A stretch of DNA of 23,375 nt from a virus. The translations under genes and the position numbers were made by a program. The stretch spans positions 1 through 23,375 of the IMG/VR virus record IMGVR_UViG_3300042350_001167, one strand, 5' to 3'. The notes under the pieces are model-generated. The model was not told the origin of the DNA. It saw only the letters and a list, made by a program, of their open reading frames with translations, and searched no databases. Below, in pieces: positions 1 to 5,938 of this stretch (position 1 is its first letter; each line of letters begins with the position of its first letter).

Positions 1-1671
1 CTGCCGGCGACTGTGCCGGTGGTGCTCGGGCACGACTACTCGCTCGGGTCGATCCTCGGGCAGGGTCGCCCGTTCATCGAAGCCGGGCAGTTGATCGTTG
101 AGGGCGAGATCCTCGCCAGCAATGGCAACGCTGACCAGGTCGCCGCACTCGCTGCCGCTGGCTACCAGTTCCAAGCGAGCGTTGGTGCCGACGTTCGTAG
201 GCACCAGAAGATCGACGCTGAAGGCGTCACGCAAGTCAACGGAGCGGCTCACGTTGGGCCGGTTCGTGTAGTCAAAGCCTCATCGCTGCGTGAGGTTTCG
301 TTCGTCACCTTGGGCGCTGATGCAGCTACCAGCGTCGCCATTGCCGCCGAAGAGGTGGCAGAGGAGTCAGTCATGGCGGACCACGCCAGCGAGAAGCCTG
401 CCGACGTCGTCGAGACGCCGGTGGAAGTCACGGCGAGCGTCGCCGTGGTGGCCGAGAACGAAGTCAAGCAGGACGCCAACGAGGCTCTCCTGGCTCGGCT
501 CGCAACCTACGAAAAGAAAGTTTCCGACATGGAAAAGCTGATCGCCACCCGCGACGAGCGTCCTGCGGCTCCTGCCGTTCACATGGCGCAGCCGACCGCT
601 CGCACGCCCGAAGTCATCGAGGCAGCGTTCGCCCTCCAAGGCGGCCTGCCGAATGTCGAGAAGCAGTACGACGCCAAGACCCTCGAAGCCGCTGGCAAGA
701 TCCAGCGGACCACGAGCCTCGGCGAAGTGCTGCTCTCGGCTGCCGAGGAAGGCGGCTACACCGGCTCGCGTCGGATCTCCGCTGCGACTCTGCGTCCAAT
801 TCTCGCTGCGGCGTGGGCGACCCACAGCATCAGCGGCATCCTGTCCAGCACCGTCAACAAGTTCCTCCTCGCCGGCTTTAACGGCGTTGAAAGCTCGTGG
901 CGGTCGATCTCGTCGGTGCGTAGCGTGAACGACTTCAAGGCGCTGACGAGCTACCGGCTCAACGGCGGCATGAAGTTTGAGAAGGTCGCCCCTGGCGGCG
1001 AACTCAAGAACGCTGCCGTCAGCGACGAGTCGCGGACGATCTCGGCAGAGACCTACGGCATCATGACGAGCGTCACTCGCAATGACCTCATCAACGATGA
1101 CCTCGGTGCTCTGACTGCGGTTCCGCAGCGTATCGGTCGCGGTGGTGCTCTGAAGTTGAATGACGTTTTCTGGGCTTCGTTCCAAGACGACTCGGCGTTC
1201 TTCACCACGGGCCGTGGCAACAAGAAGACCACGGCTGGTGCTCTGAGCCTGTCGAACCTCAAGGCGATTGCCACGCTGTTCCGCAAGCTCAAGGATCCCG
1301 ATGGCAACCCGGTTGCCGTCGAGCCCCGCGTGCTGCTCGTGCCGTCCGACATTGAACTGTCGGCTGCGGAGATCATGGGCTCGGCGTTGCTGGTTGGCGG
1401 TTCGTCCGCTGGCCCCAACGTGAACGTGCTCGCCGGTCGGTATCAGGTCGTTTCGACCAGCTACCTGTCCAGCGCCGAGGATTACTACCTGCTTGCGTCG
1501 CCGGCTGACATGCCGGTGATGGAGGTTGCCTTCCTCAACGGCGTGCAGTCGCCCGTGGTGGAGACGGCGGAAGCCGACTTCAACACGCTGGGCGTGCAGA
1601 TGCGTGGCTACTTCGACTTTGGCGTTGCCAAGGCCGAGTACCTCGCCGGCGTGAAGGCTGACGCTTCTTGA
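1..1671 (+). CDS. Prohead protease / scaffold / major capsid fusion protein (5' end cut off)
   Basis: The frame is open to base 1, so the true start lies upstream; GTG 13 is only the first start-like codon seen. Numbering from GTG 13, residues 1-110 resemble an HK97-type (S78) prohead protease: a GHD motif (H7), a SVGA motif (S56) and REVSFVTLGADAATSV (E94 onwards) fit the family's His, Ser and acidic positions. Residues about 115-200 are Glu/Ala-rich with a short predicted coiled coil (about 155-180), as expected of a scaffold or delta region. Residues about 205-552 look like a major capsid protein, closest in my reading to the Mu gpT-like/HK97-fold group (NDFKALTSYRLNGG, about 306-319). Fusion of protease and capsid in one chain is a known arrangement. 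By inference the protease frees the capsid domain after procapsid assembly. Protease-capsid assignment is fairly firm; the exact capsid subfamily is not. Confidence 0.85.
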   Translation: MPATVPVVLGHDYSLGSILGQGRPFIEAGQLIVEGEILASNGNADQVAALAAAGYQFQASVGADVRRHQKIDAEGVTQVNGAAHVGPVRVVKASSLREVSFVTLGADAATSVAIAAEEVAEESVMADHASEKPADVVETPVEVTASVAVVAENEVKQDANEALLARLATYEKKVSDMEKLIATRDERPAAPAVHMAQPTARTPEVIEAAFALQGGLPNVEKQYDAKTLEAAGKIQRTTSLGEVLLSAAEEGGYTGSRRISAATLRPILAAAWATHSISGILSSTVNKFLLAGFNGVESSWRSISSVRSVNDFKALTSYRLNGGMKFEKVAPGGELKNAAVSDESRTISAETYGIMTSVTRNDLINDDLGALTAVPQRIGRGGALKLNDVFWASFQDDSAFFTTGRGNKKTTAGALSLSNLKAIATLFRKLKDPDGNPVAVEPRVLLVPSDIELSAAEIMGSALLVGGSSAGPNVNVLAGRYQVVSTSYLSSAEDYYLLASPADMPVMEVAFLNGVQSPVVETAEADFNTLGVQMRGYFDFGVAKAEYLAGVKADAS

Positions 1672-1689
1672 TCTGAACACAAACCGTGA

Positions 1690-1721
1690 CCGCCGGGCGG
1701 GAGCCCAAGCCCGCCCGGCGG
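1690..1721 (+). terminator. Perfect 12-bp GC hairpin after the capsid gene
   Basis: CCGCCGGGCGGG (1690-1701) and its exact reverse complement (1710-1721) flank an 8-nt loop. It starts 18 bases after the capsid stop. No T-run follows, so it is not a classical intrinsic terminator. It could be a leaky terminator, an RNA-stabilising 3' hairpin that raises capsid mRNA, or a processing site. The structure is certain at sequence level; the role is inferred. Confidence 0.6.
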
Positions 1722-1762
1722 CATGATTCCAACCAACTCCATTCCCAGAAAGTAGGTGATCT

Positions 1763-2086
1763 ATGGCTTCTTATTCTCAGGCTGGCTGTCTCATCGACTA
1801 CACGCCTTCGGCTGCTGTTGCCGCTGGCGATGTCGTCCTTCTCGCTGATCTCGTGACCGTGGCCCCTCGTGCAATCGCCGCCAACGCGCTGGGTGCGGTG
1901 TCGGTTGATGGCGTGTGGAGCATCGCCAAGGCTTCGGGTGCTGTCTCGCAGGGTGCGCTCCTTTACTGGGATGCCACCAACAGCGTCGTCACCACGACTG
2001 CCAGCACGCACAAGCGGGCCGGCAAGGCCGCTGCTGCGGCTGCGTCGGGCGATGCGTCGGTGATGGTCATCCTCAACGTCGGTTGA
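1763..2086 (+). CDS. Small capsid decoration-type protein (DUF2190-like)
   Basis: A 107-residue, Ala/Val-rich protein with a beta-strand pattern resembling DUF2190 capsid cement proteins: an N-terminal hydrophobic stretch, a central GDVVLLADLV segment, GAVSQGALLYWD (about residues 58-69) and a C-terminal VMVILNVG strand. ATG 1763 is preceded by AGGTGAT (1754-1760). The position directly after the major capsid gene is typical for a decoration or stabilisation protein bound to the outside of the capsid lattice. Hairpins lie on both sides, so this gene may be expressed as a separate high-dosage transcript segment with the capsid gene. The family call rests on size, pattern and position. Confidence 0.72.
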   Translation: MASYSQAGCLIDYTPSAAVAAGDVVLLADLVTVAPRAIAANALGAVSVDGVWSIAKASGAVSQGALLYWDATNSVVTTTASTHKRAGKAAAAAASGDASVMVILNVG

Positions 2087-2104
2087 TTCCCGTCCCACTG
2101 CAAG

Positions 2105-2144
2105 CCGCCGGCGGCAGCGTTCATCCTTTCCGCGCCGCCGGCGG
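2105..2144 (+). terminator. 11-bp GC hairpin after the decoration gene
   Basis: CCGCCGGCGGC (2105-2115) pairs exactly with GCCGCCGGCGG (2134-2144) around an 18-nt loop. Each arm is itself nearly palindromic. It sits 18 bases after the decoration stop and before the next ribosome binding site; no strong T-run follows. Together with the 1690-1721 hairpin it brackets the decoration gene. The role (attenuation or RNA stability) is inferred. Confidence 0.55.
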
Positions 2145-2164
2145 TCTTGTGGTTAGAGGTGCCT

Positions 2165-2854
2165 ATGTCCGATCTACTCGCCACCGGTGCAGCATGGCTC
2201 GCCGGCCAGTTGTCGGCGGGTGCGTCGCGGTCTGTCCGCTACTCTCGCGGCGCAGACTTTGGCAGTGTTCTCGCAACCATCGGCACCAGTCGCTTTGAGT
2301 CGCAAGGCACGAGCGGCGTTGTGGAGATGTGGGAATCTCGGGACTTCGTTATCAAGGCTGGCTCGCTGCCGTTTGGCGAACCACTGCGACACGACAAGAT
2401 TGTGGAGACGCTCAACGGCGTTGATGTCACCTACGAAGTGACCAGCCCGCGAGGCGTGCCGGTGTTTCATTGGGGCGACGCATTCCGGCAGACGGTGCGT
2501 GTTCACACGATTGCCACTGCCGAGGCGGCACAGGTCGCTCCGACGCTCAGGCGTCGCTTCTGGGGTTCGTTTGCTGCGACGACCATCACTGACGCTCAGA
2601 TCGTCGCCAGCCTCGCTAATGACCTGGGAGGCTCTCGGGCACAGTCGAGGACGATCACCGCACACACTGCGTATATCTACGTCGTCTTGCCGACGAGTTT
2701 CGGCGTACCGACGTTTGCCGTCAGCGGCTTGACGTCGTCTGCCTGGGAGACGACGACACGGACGATCACGTTTGCTGGGCAGGCTGCGGCAAGCTACGGC
2801 ATTCACCGCACAACGTATCCGATCACTGGCACCGTCAATCTCGTGGTGACATGA
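2165..2854 (+). CDS. Head-tail joining-like protein fused to a beta-rich virion domain
   Basis: 229 residues. ATG 2165 follows AGAGGTG (2154-2160); an upstream in-frame TTG at 2147 is less likely. Residues about 20-116 look like a small head-tail joining/head completion protein (strand-rich, VEMWESRDFVIKAG about 53-66, GDAFRQTVRVHTI about 104-116). Residues 131-229 form a second domain (FWGSFAATTITDAQI, SRAQSRTI, AYIYVVLPTSFG, then a SYGIHRTTYPITG ending). I recognise this as a recurring module of phage tail, fibre and neck proteins. A short Ala-rich linker (117-128) joins the two. The gene may place a surface module at the neck, physically linking head completion to the fibre genes that follow. 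The function is inferred from pattern and position. Confidence 0.6.
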   Translation: MSDLLATGAAWLAGQLSAGASRSVRYSRGADFGSVLATIGTSRFESQGTSGVVEMWESRDFVIKAGSLPFGEPLRHDKIVETLNGVDVTYEVTSPRGVPVFHWGDAFRQTVRVHTIATAEAAQVAPTLRRRFWGSFAATTITDAQIVASLANDLGGSRAQSRTITAHTAYIYVVLPTSFGVPTFAVSGLTSSAWETTTRTITFAGQAAASYGIHRTTYPITGTVNLVVT

Positions 2855-2857
2855 CGT

Positions 2858-3136
2858 ATGTCAAGCATCAAGGGCACCAACGTACTCGCGCCGGTCGTGC
2901 CATTCGACACGACAGATACGCACGCATCGCACGAGGCGCGCTACGGCAAGGGCGGCTACCGCAGCGTGGCCGACATCGCAGAGCGGGACGCTATCCCGGC
3001 TCTGAGGCGGGAGGCGGGCATGCTGGTCTGGGTGATCGACACGCAGAAGGCGTGGCGGCTCAACGACAACCTGACCACATGGACTGAAGTCACGGCAATC
3101 AACGAACCACAACTTGTAGACGGGGGCAACTTCTGA
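2858..3136 (+). CDS. Small virion protein of a recurring phage fibre-region family
   Basis: 92 residues, starting ATG 2858 three bases after the previous stop. The sequence pattern (APVVPFDTTD, ASHEARYGKGGYRSVAD, RDAIPALRREAGMLVWVI, then KAWRLNDNLTTW) is one I recognise from small proteins and modules found among phage tail-fibre genes; the ARDAIPAxRREAGM segment is characteristic. Its biochemical role is not established. The terminal VIDTQKAWRLNDNLTTWTEV part has the same layout as the short beta modules in the fibre genes downstream (display value, then a W), so it may be a small fibre-base or attachment subunit. Its stop overlaps the start of the next gene (TGATG), which suggests translational coupling. 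Confidence 0.6.
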   Translation: MSSIKGTNVLAPVVPFDTTDTHASHEARYGKGGYRSVADIAERDAIPALRREAGMLVWVIDTQKAWRLNDNLTTWTEVTAINEPQLVDGGNF

Positions 3137-3729
3137 TGAGCAACACCATTCGCATTAAGCGTTCCACTGGATCGTCAGCGCCGGCAACGCTGCAAAACGC
3201 AGAGATCGCATACAGCGAAGGCGTGGCCGGCGGTGGCACGCTGTGGATCGGCGTTGGGACAGGCGGTGCGGGTGGCTCTGCCACCCAGGTCGTCGCAATC
3301 GGCGGGCCTTCCACGTATGCCACGAAAAGCTACGTTGACTCGGCGGTCAATAACGCCAACTTGTCAAGCTACCTAACTACGTCTGCCGCTGCATCGACCT
3401 ACCTTTCACAAGCGACGGCGGCCAGCACATATGCAACGCAGAGCAGCGTAAGCACGGCGATCTCGAACGTGATCAATGCGGCTCCGGCTGCTCTCGACAC
3501 GCTCAAGGAACTGGCCGACGCTCTCGGGTCGGACGCTGCGTTCTCCACGACCGTCACAACGTCGCTCTCGGGCAAGATGGCAAAGGCCAGCAACCTAGCG
3601 GACGTGGTCGATGTTTCGGCGGCTCGCACGAATCTCGGGCTAGGGACGATGGCAACGCAGGCGGCGAGCAACGTGGCGATCACGGGCGGCTCGATTGCAG
3701 GCATCGACTTGAACGGCGGGACGTTCTAA
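3136..3729 (+). CDS. Tail fibre with Mtd_N-like anchor and coiled shaft
   Basis: 197 residues; ATG 3136 overlaps the preceding TGA. Residues 1-55 (SNTIRIKRST, then AEIAYSEG, TLWIGVGTG) match the small beta domain at the N terminus of major tropism determinant-type fibres, which attaches the fibre to the virion. Residues about 58-125 are Ala/Ser/Thr-rich and heptad-like (repeats of AASTYLSQ, AASTYATQ), then ALDTLKELADALG, a motif common in phage tail fibres. Residues about 150-197 (LADVVDVSAARTNLGLG) are also a standard fibre-shaft motif. No receptor-binding tip domain is visible, so this may be a short fibre or a shaft completed by another chain. It is the first of three Mtd_N-like proteins here. 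Confidence 0.75.
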   Translation: MSNTIRIKRSTGSSAPATLQNAEIAYSEGVAGGGTLWIGVGTGGAGGSATQVVAIGGPSTYATKSYVDSAVNNANLSSYLTTSAAASTYLSQATAASTYATQSSVSTAISNVINAAPAALDTLKELADALGSDAAFSTTVTTSLSGKMAKASNLADVVDVSAARTNLGLGTMATQAASNVAITGGSIAGIDLNGGTF

Positions 3730-3732
3730 GCG

Positions 3733-4077
3733 ATGTCGAACACCGTACGCATACTCCGAAGCACCACGGCAGGCAACGTGCCGTCGTCTCTCGTCAGCGG
3801 TCAGATCGCTGTCAATGAGGCAGACGGCAAGCTGTTCTACAGGGCGGCCAACGGAACGGTCACGCAGTTTGCGTCTGGCGGTGGATCGTCACTGTCAGTG
3901 CATGCGAGCACATCGGCGTTCCCTGCGACTGGGTCAGAAACGACGCTTTACCTAGACGAGAGTAACTCTCGACTATTTCAGTGGGAATCGCCCGTCTACG
4001 TAGAGATCGGAGTCTCTGGTGGCGGTAGTAGCGGTTCGTCTGCATCTAGCTACGGTCGCGTCCTCCTTTTTGGGTAA
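3733..4077 (+). CDS. Short fibre-base protein: Mtd_N-like domain plus LDES module
   Basis: 114 residues. Residues 1-48 (SNTVRILRST, GQIAVNEADGKLFY) repeat the Mtd_N-like anchor of the gene upstream. After a Gly linker, residues 51-98 form a small module, [15 protein letters not shown]...[18 protein letters not shown], here called the LDES module. The same module ends the collagen fibre at 10403-11284, with near-identical DNA, and a looser copy ends 8068-8370. The last 14 residues are a short Ser/Gly tail with a hydrophobic end. Known phage biology would make this an adaptor that docks to the virion and presents a partner adhesin. Which adhesin partners it is inference; the LamG protein two genes on is the obvious candidate. 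Confidence 0.68.
   Translation: MSNTVRILRSTTAGNVPSSLVSGQIAVNEADGKLFYRAANGTVTQFASGGGSSLSVHASTSAFPATGSETTLYLDESNSRLFQWESPVYVEIGVSGGGSSGSSASSYGRVLLFG
3966..4026 (+). repeat. Direct repeat L1, copy a (61 bp)
   Basis: Matches 11164-11224 at 58 of 61 positions by eye, including a 38-bp exact core that starts at TCGCCCGTCTACGTAGAG. Both copies sit in the same codon phase near the 3' end of a fibre-base gene. Conservation at synonymous positions indicates recent duplication, gene conversion or repeated exchange. Confidence 0.9.
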
Positions 4078-4083
4078 CACATT

Positions 4084-4455
4084 ATGGCCGCTCCAAATCT
4101 CGCAGCACCGACGACCATCACCGGCAAGGCGACGTACCTGACGCTGGCGAATACGACGGAGACGGACTTGCTCGTCAACGCTGCTTCCAGCGGGAAGGCT
4201 CTCCGGGTGACGCTGGTGACGCTCGCCAACATCGACGGCACGAGCAGTGTCGATGCCACGGTGAGAATCTACAACGCAGCATCCGGCGGCACAGGGTTCG
4301 CGTTGGCATCGACGGTGACGATCCCTGCGGACGCTACGGTCGTCCTGCTCGGTCGTGACTCTTCGGTGTGGCTGGAGGAGGATCGCAGGCTCACGGTGAC
4401 GGCAAGCGCGGGCGGCGACTTGGCGGTGGTCTGCTCCTACGAGGAGGCTAGCTAG
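4084..4455 (+). CDS. Beta-rich virion protein of the MAAPN type
   Basis: 123 residues. The opening MAAPNLAAPTTITGKATYL and the segment LLVNAASSGKALRVTLVTLA resemble small structural proteins that I know from cyanophage and other aquatic phage genomes, where they lie among neck and tail genes without an established function. The pattern is of alternating strands with no catalytic motif. It occupies the position between the fibre-base protein and the adhesin in this cassette, the same relative place held by the similar-looking protein at 11294-11677. Its TAG stop overlaps the GTG of the next gene (TAGTG), so the adhesin is probably translated by coupling to it. Confidence 0.65.
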   Translation: MAAPNLAAPTTITGKATYLTLANTTETDLLVNAASSGKALRVTLVTLANIDGTSSVDATVRIYNAASGGTGFALASTVTIPADATVVLLGRDSSVWLEEDRRLTVTASAGGDLAVVCSYEEAS

Positions 4456-5303
4456 TGGGGCTTCAGCGCGGCGGCGGATGCATTGGCAGGAGAGTCGTTC
4501 CGACTGCGACCAGCGCGAGCGGTGTGTGGAGTATTACGGAACTAGAGTCGGCTGCTCGCGATGGAATCTGGCCGCTAACAATCGCGTCTCCCTCTGCACT
4601 ACCCGGCCTGCAACTGTGGCTAGACGGTTCTGACGCCGGCACTTTGTACGACGCCACCTCTGGCGGCTCGCTGGTTGCTGCGGACGGCGCGGTTTTGCGA
4701 TGGGAGGATAAGTCAGGTAACGGAAGGCACTTCACGCAGGCGACCAGCGGAATACAGCCGCTGAGAAAAACGAACGTCAAGAACGGTCTGTCGGCCGTAG
4801 AGTTTACTGGCGACTGGATGAGCGGCACCTATACATACACAATCGGCACAATTTTTGTGGTGTGGAATCAACCGACTACAAGGTCCGATTTCACGTCAGT
4901 GGTAAGCGCTCGCACGTCTGGTTCTTCAAAGGTCGCAAACGGCTCGCTCAACTACAACCTTAACACGCCGTCCGTCGATACCGTGGCAGTGGACTCTAAT
5001 CCCGGTAGTGTCACGGCTGTGGCGTATAGGCTGAATAGAGTTGCGATTACCAGCGCAAACTTTGTCAACTTTGCTACTGGCGTGTCTGCGCGTACTTCGC
5101 CAGACAGGTGGCAACACACTAGCGCATCATTTACGGCAGTCACTGGAAGCAAGCCAATAGTCCTCGGTGCCGACTCGTTTGGCTCTACCGGCCGCACTAT
5201 GAATAACGGGCACATTGGCGAGGTGATTGCCTACTCGGGCACGCTCACGGCTGGGCAGGCGATAGCCGTGGAAACGTACCTAGTGAATAAATGGGGGCTG
5301 TGA
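4455..5303 (+). CDS. LamG/concanavalin A-like lectin adhesin
   Basis: 282 residues from GTG 4455, which overlaps the preceding TAG. Residues about 20-40 carry the GVWSITELESAARDGIWP motif, a short peptide that I often see before adhesin domains in phage proteins. From residue 50 (LPGLQLWLDGSDAGTLYDAT, WEDKSGNGRHFTQAT, GLSAVEFTGDWM) to the end (HIGEVIAYSGTLTAGQAIAVETYLVNKWGL, abbreviated) it follows the LamG/ConA-like jelly-roll pattern. Such domains usually bind glycans, so receptor recognition is the likely role. Two stretches within the gene are clearly less GC-rich than the surroundings (47% at 4801-4860 by hand count), consistent with an imported payload. Its stop overlaps the next ATG. 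Confidence 0.78.
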   Translation: MGLQRGGGCIGRRVVPTATSASGVWSITELESAARDGIWPLTIASPSALPGLQLWLDGSDAGTLYDATSGGSLVAADGAVLRWEDKSGNGRHFTQATSGIQPLRKTNVKNGLSAVEFTGDWMSGTYTYTIGTIFVVWNQPTTRSDFTSVVSARTSGSSKVANGSLNYNLNTPSVDTVAVDSNPGSVTAVAYRLNRVAITSANFVNFATGVSARTSPDRWQHTSASFTAVTGSKPIVLGADSFGSTGRTMNNGHIGEVIAYSGTLTAGQAIAVETYLVNKWGL

Positions 5304-5500
5304 TGATCTACCGCAATCTCTCCACGGGACGCATTGCACCGCTCCCGTGGCGTGTCCGCATGCCCGACGGCAGCACACGCACCGATCCCGATCAGTGGGC
5401 GAACAATCCAGAGGTTCTCGCCGCGTCCGGCTTTGTCGTCACCGAGCGGACGCCAGAGGATGATGAGCCGCTCGACGAGGCGACGGGAACGTGGGGCTAG
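5303..5500 (+). CDS. Small accessory protein with LDEATGTW tail
   Basis: 65 residues from ATG 5303, overlapping the TGA of the LamG gene (TGATG); an in-frame ATG at 5291 lies inside that gene and is less likely. The N terminus (MIYRNLSTGRIAPLPWRVRM, then DGSTRTDPDQW) is unlike other proteins here. The C-terminal LDEATGTWG and its DNA match the end of the MAHY-type gene at 12567-12833, but a GAG-to-TAG difference ends this copy two codons earlier. It follows the adhesin exactly as the MAHF and MAHY genes follow theirs, so by inference it is an adhesin accessory, chaperone or tip-associated protein. Confidence 0.62.
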   Translation: MIYRNLSTGRIAPLPWRVRMPDGSTRTDPDQWANNPEVLAASGFVVTERTPEDDEPLDEATGTWG

Positions 5501-5513
5501 GCATAGCCGGTCG
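5474..5513 (+). repeat. Direct repeat R1, copy a (40 bp)
   Basis: Matches 12801-12840 at 36 of 40 positions by eye. It runs across the 3' end of the small accessory gene and its stop codon into non-coding DNA (GGCATAGCCGGTCG), so protein selection alone does not explain the similarity. It marks the right edge of adhesin cassette 0. Confidence 0.85.
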
Positions 5514-5561
5514 TGCCTTCATGACGAGGCGTGACAATGCCACGCACGAGGAGCCTACGCA

Positions 5562-5930
5562 ATGCCGACGTTTTCCCAGCTGCCTGGCGATCTCACGATC
5601 ACCCATGTGATCGGCGATGAAATTAGCTTCACGATTGACCTTGATGTCAACGTGACCGGCTACACGTTCACGGCTGGCGTCTATGTGGTCAGCACGCAAG
5701 GCTTCCAGGGCGCAGGTGGTGGCACGTCTCCCGGCATAGGGTCAACGGCTTTTACCCCCGTCATCACTGTCGCAAACGCTGCCAACGGGGTTCTGACGTG
5801 GGGTGCTGGTGAGACGCAGACTGGCGCCCTGTCTGCTGGTGTTCGCTATCGGCACTACGTTCGCTGGGTGGCGCCGGGCGGCATCACTCGCACGATTATT
5901 TCTGGCGACTTCATACCAGTGGCTCCATGA
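5562..5930 (+). CDS. BppU N-terminal-like baseplate/fibre adaptor, copy a
   Basis: 122 residues from ATG 5562, with GAGGAG at 5548-5553. The pattern (FSQLPGDLTITHVIGDEISF, then VTGYTFTAGVYV, later LSAGVRYRHYVRW and IISGDFIPV) is that of a single immunoglobulin-like beta sandwich, as in the N-terminal domain of phage baseplate upper proteins (BppU type). Such domains act as adaptors between tail and receptor-binding proteins. A paralogue with the same opening ([12 protein letters not shown]) lies at 10056-10406. In both places the stop overlaps the start of an MSDI-type fibre gene within the same 18-bp sequence. The adaptor role is inferred. Confidence 0.66.
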   Translation: MPTFSQLPGDLTITHVIGDEISFTIDLDVNVTGYTFTAGVYVVSTQGFQGAGGGTSPGIGSTAFTPVITVANAANGVLTWGAGETQTGALSAGVRYRHYVRWVAPGGITRTIISGDFIPVAP

Positions 5931-5938
5931 GCGACATC
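5921..5938 (+). repeat. 18-bp junction repeat, copy a
   Basis: GGCTCCATGAGCGACATC occurs here and, identically, at 10397-10414. In both places it contains the ATGA overlap joining a BppU-like gene to an MSDI-type fibre gene. Confidence 0.85.

Noticed and set aside
367-1680. Long antisense reading frame opposite the capsid gene
   Set aside because: The + strand has clear protease and capsid motifs; the antisense protein is His/Arg-rich without any family pattern, as expected from GC-rich codon shadowing.
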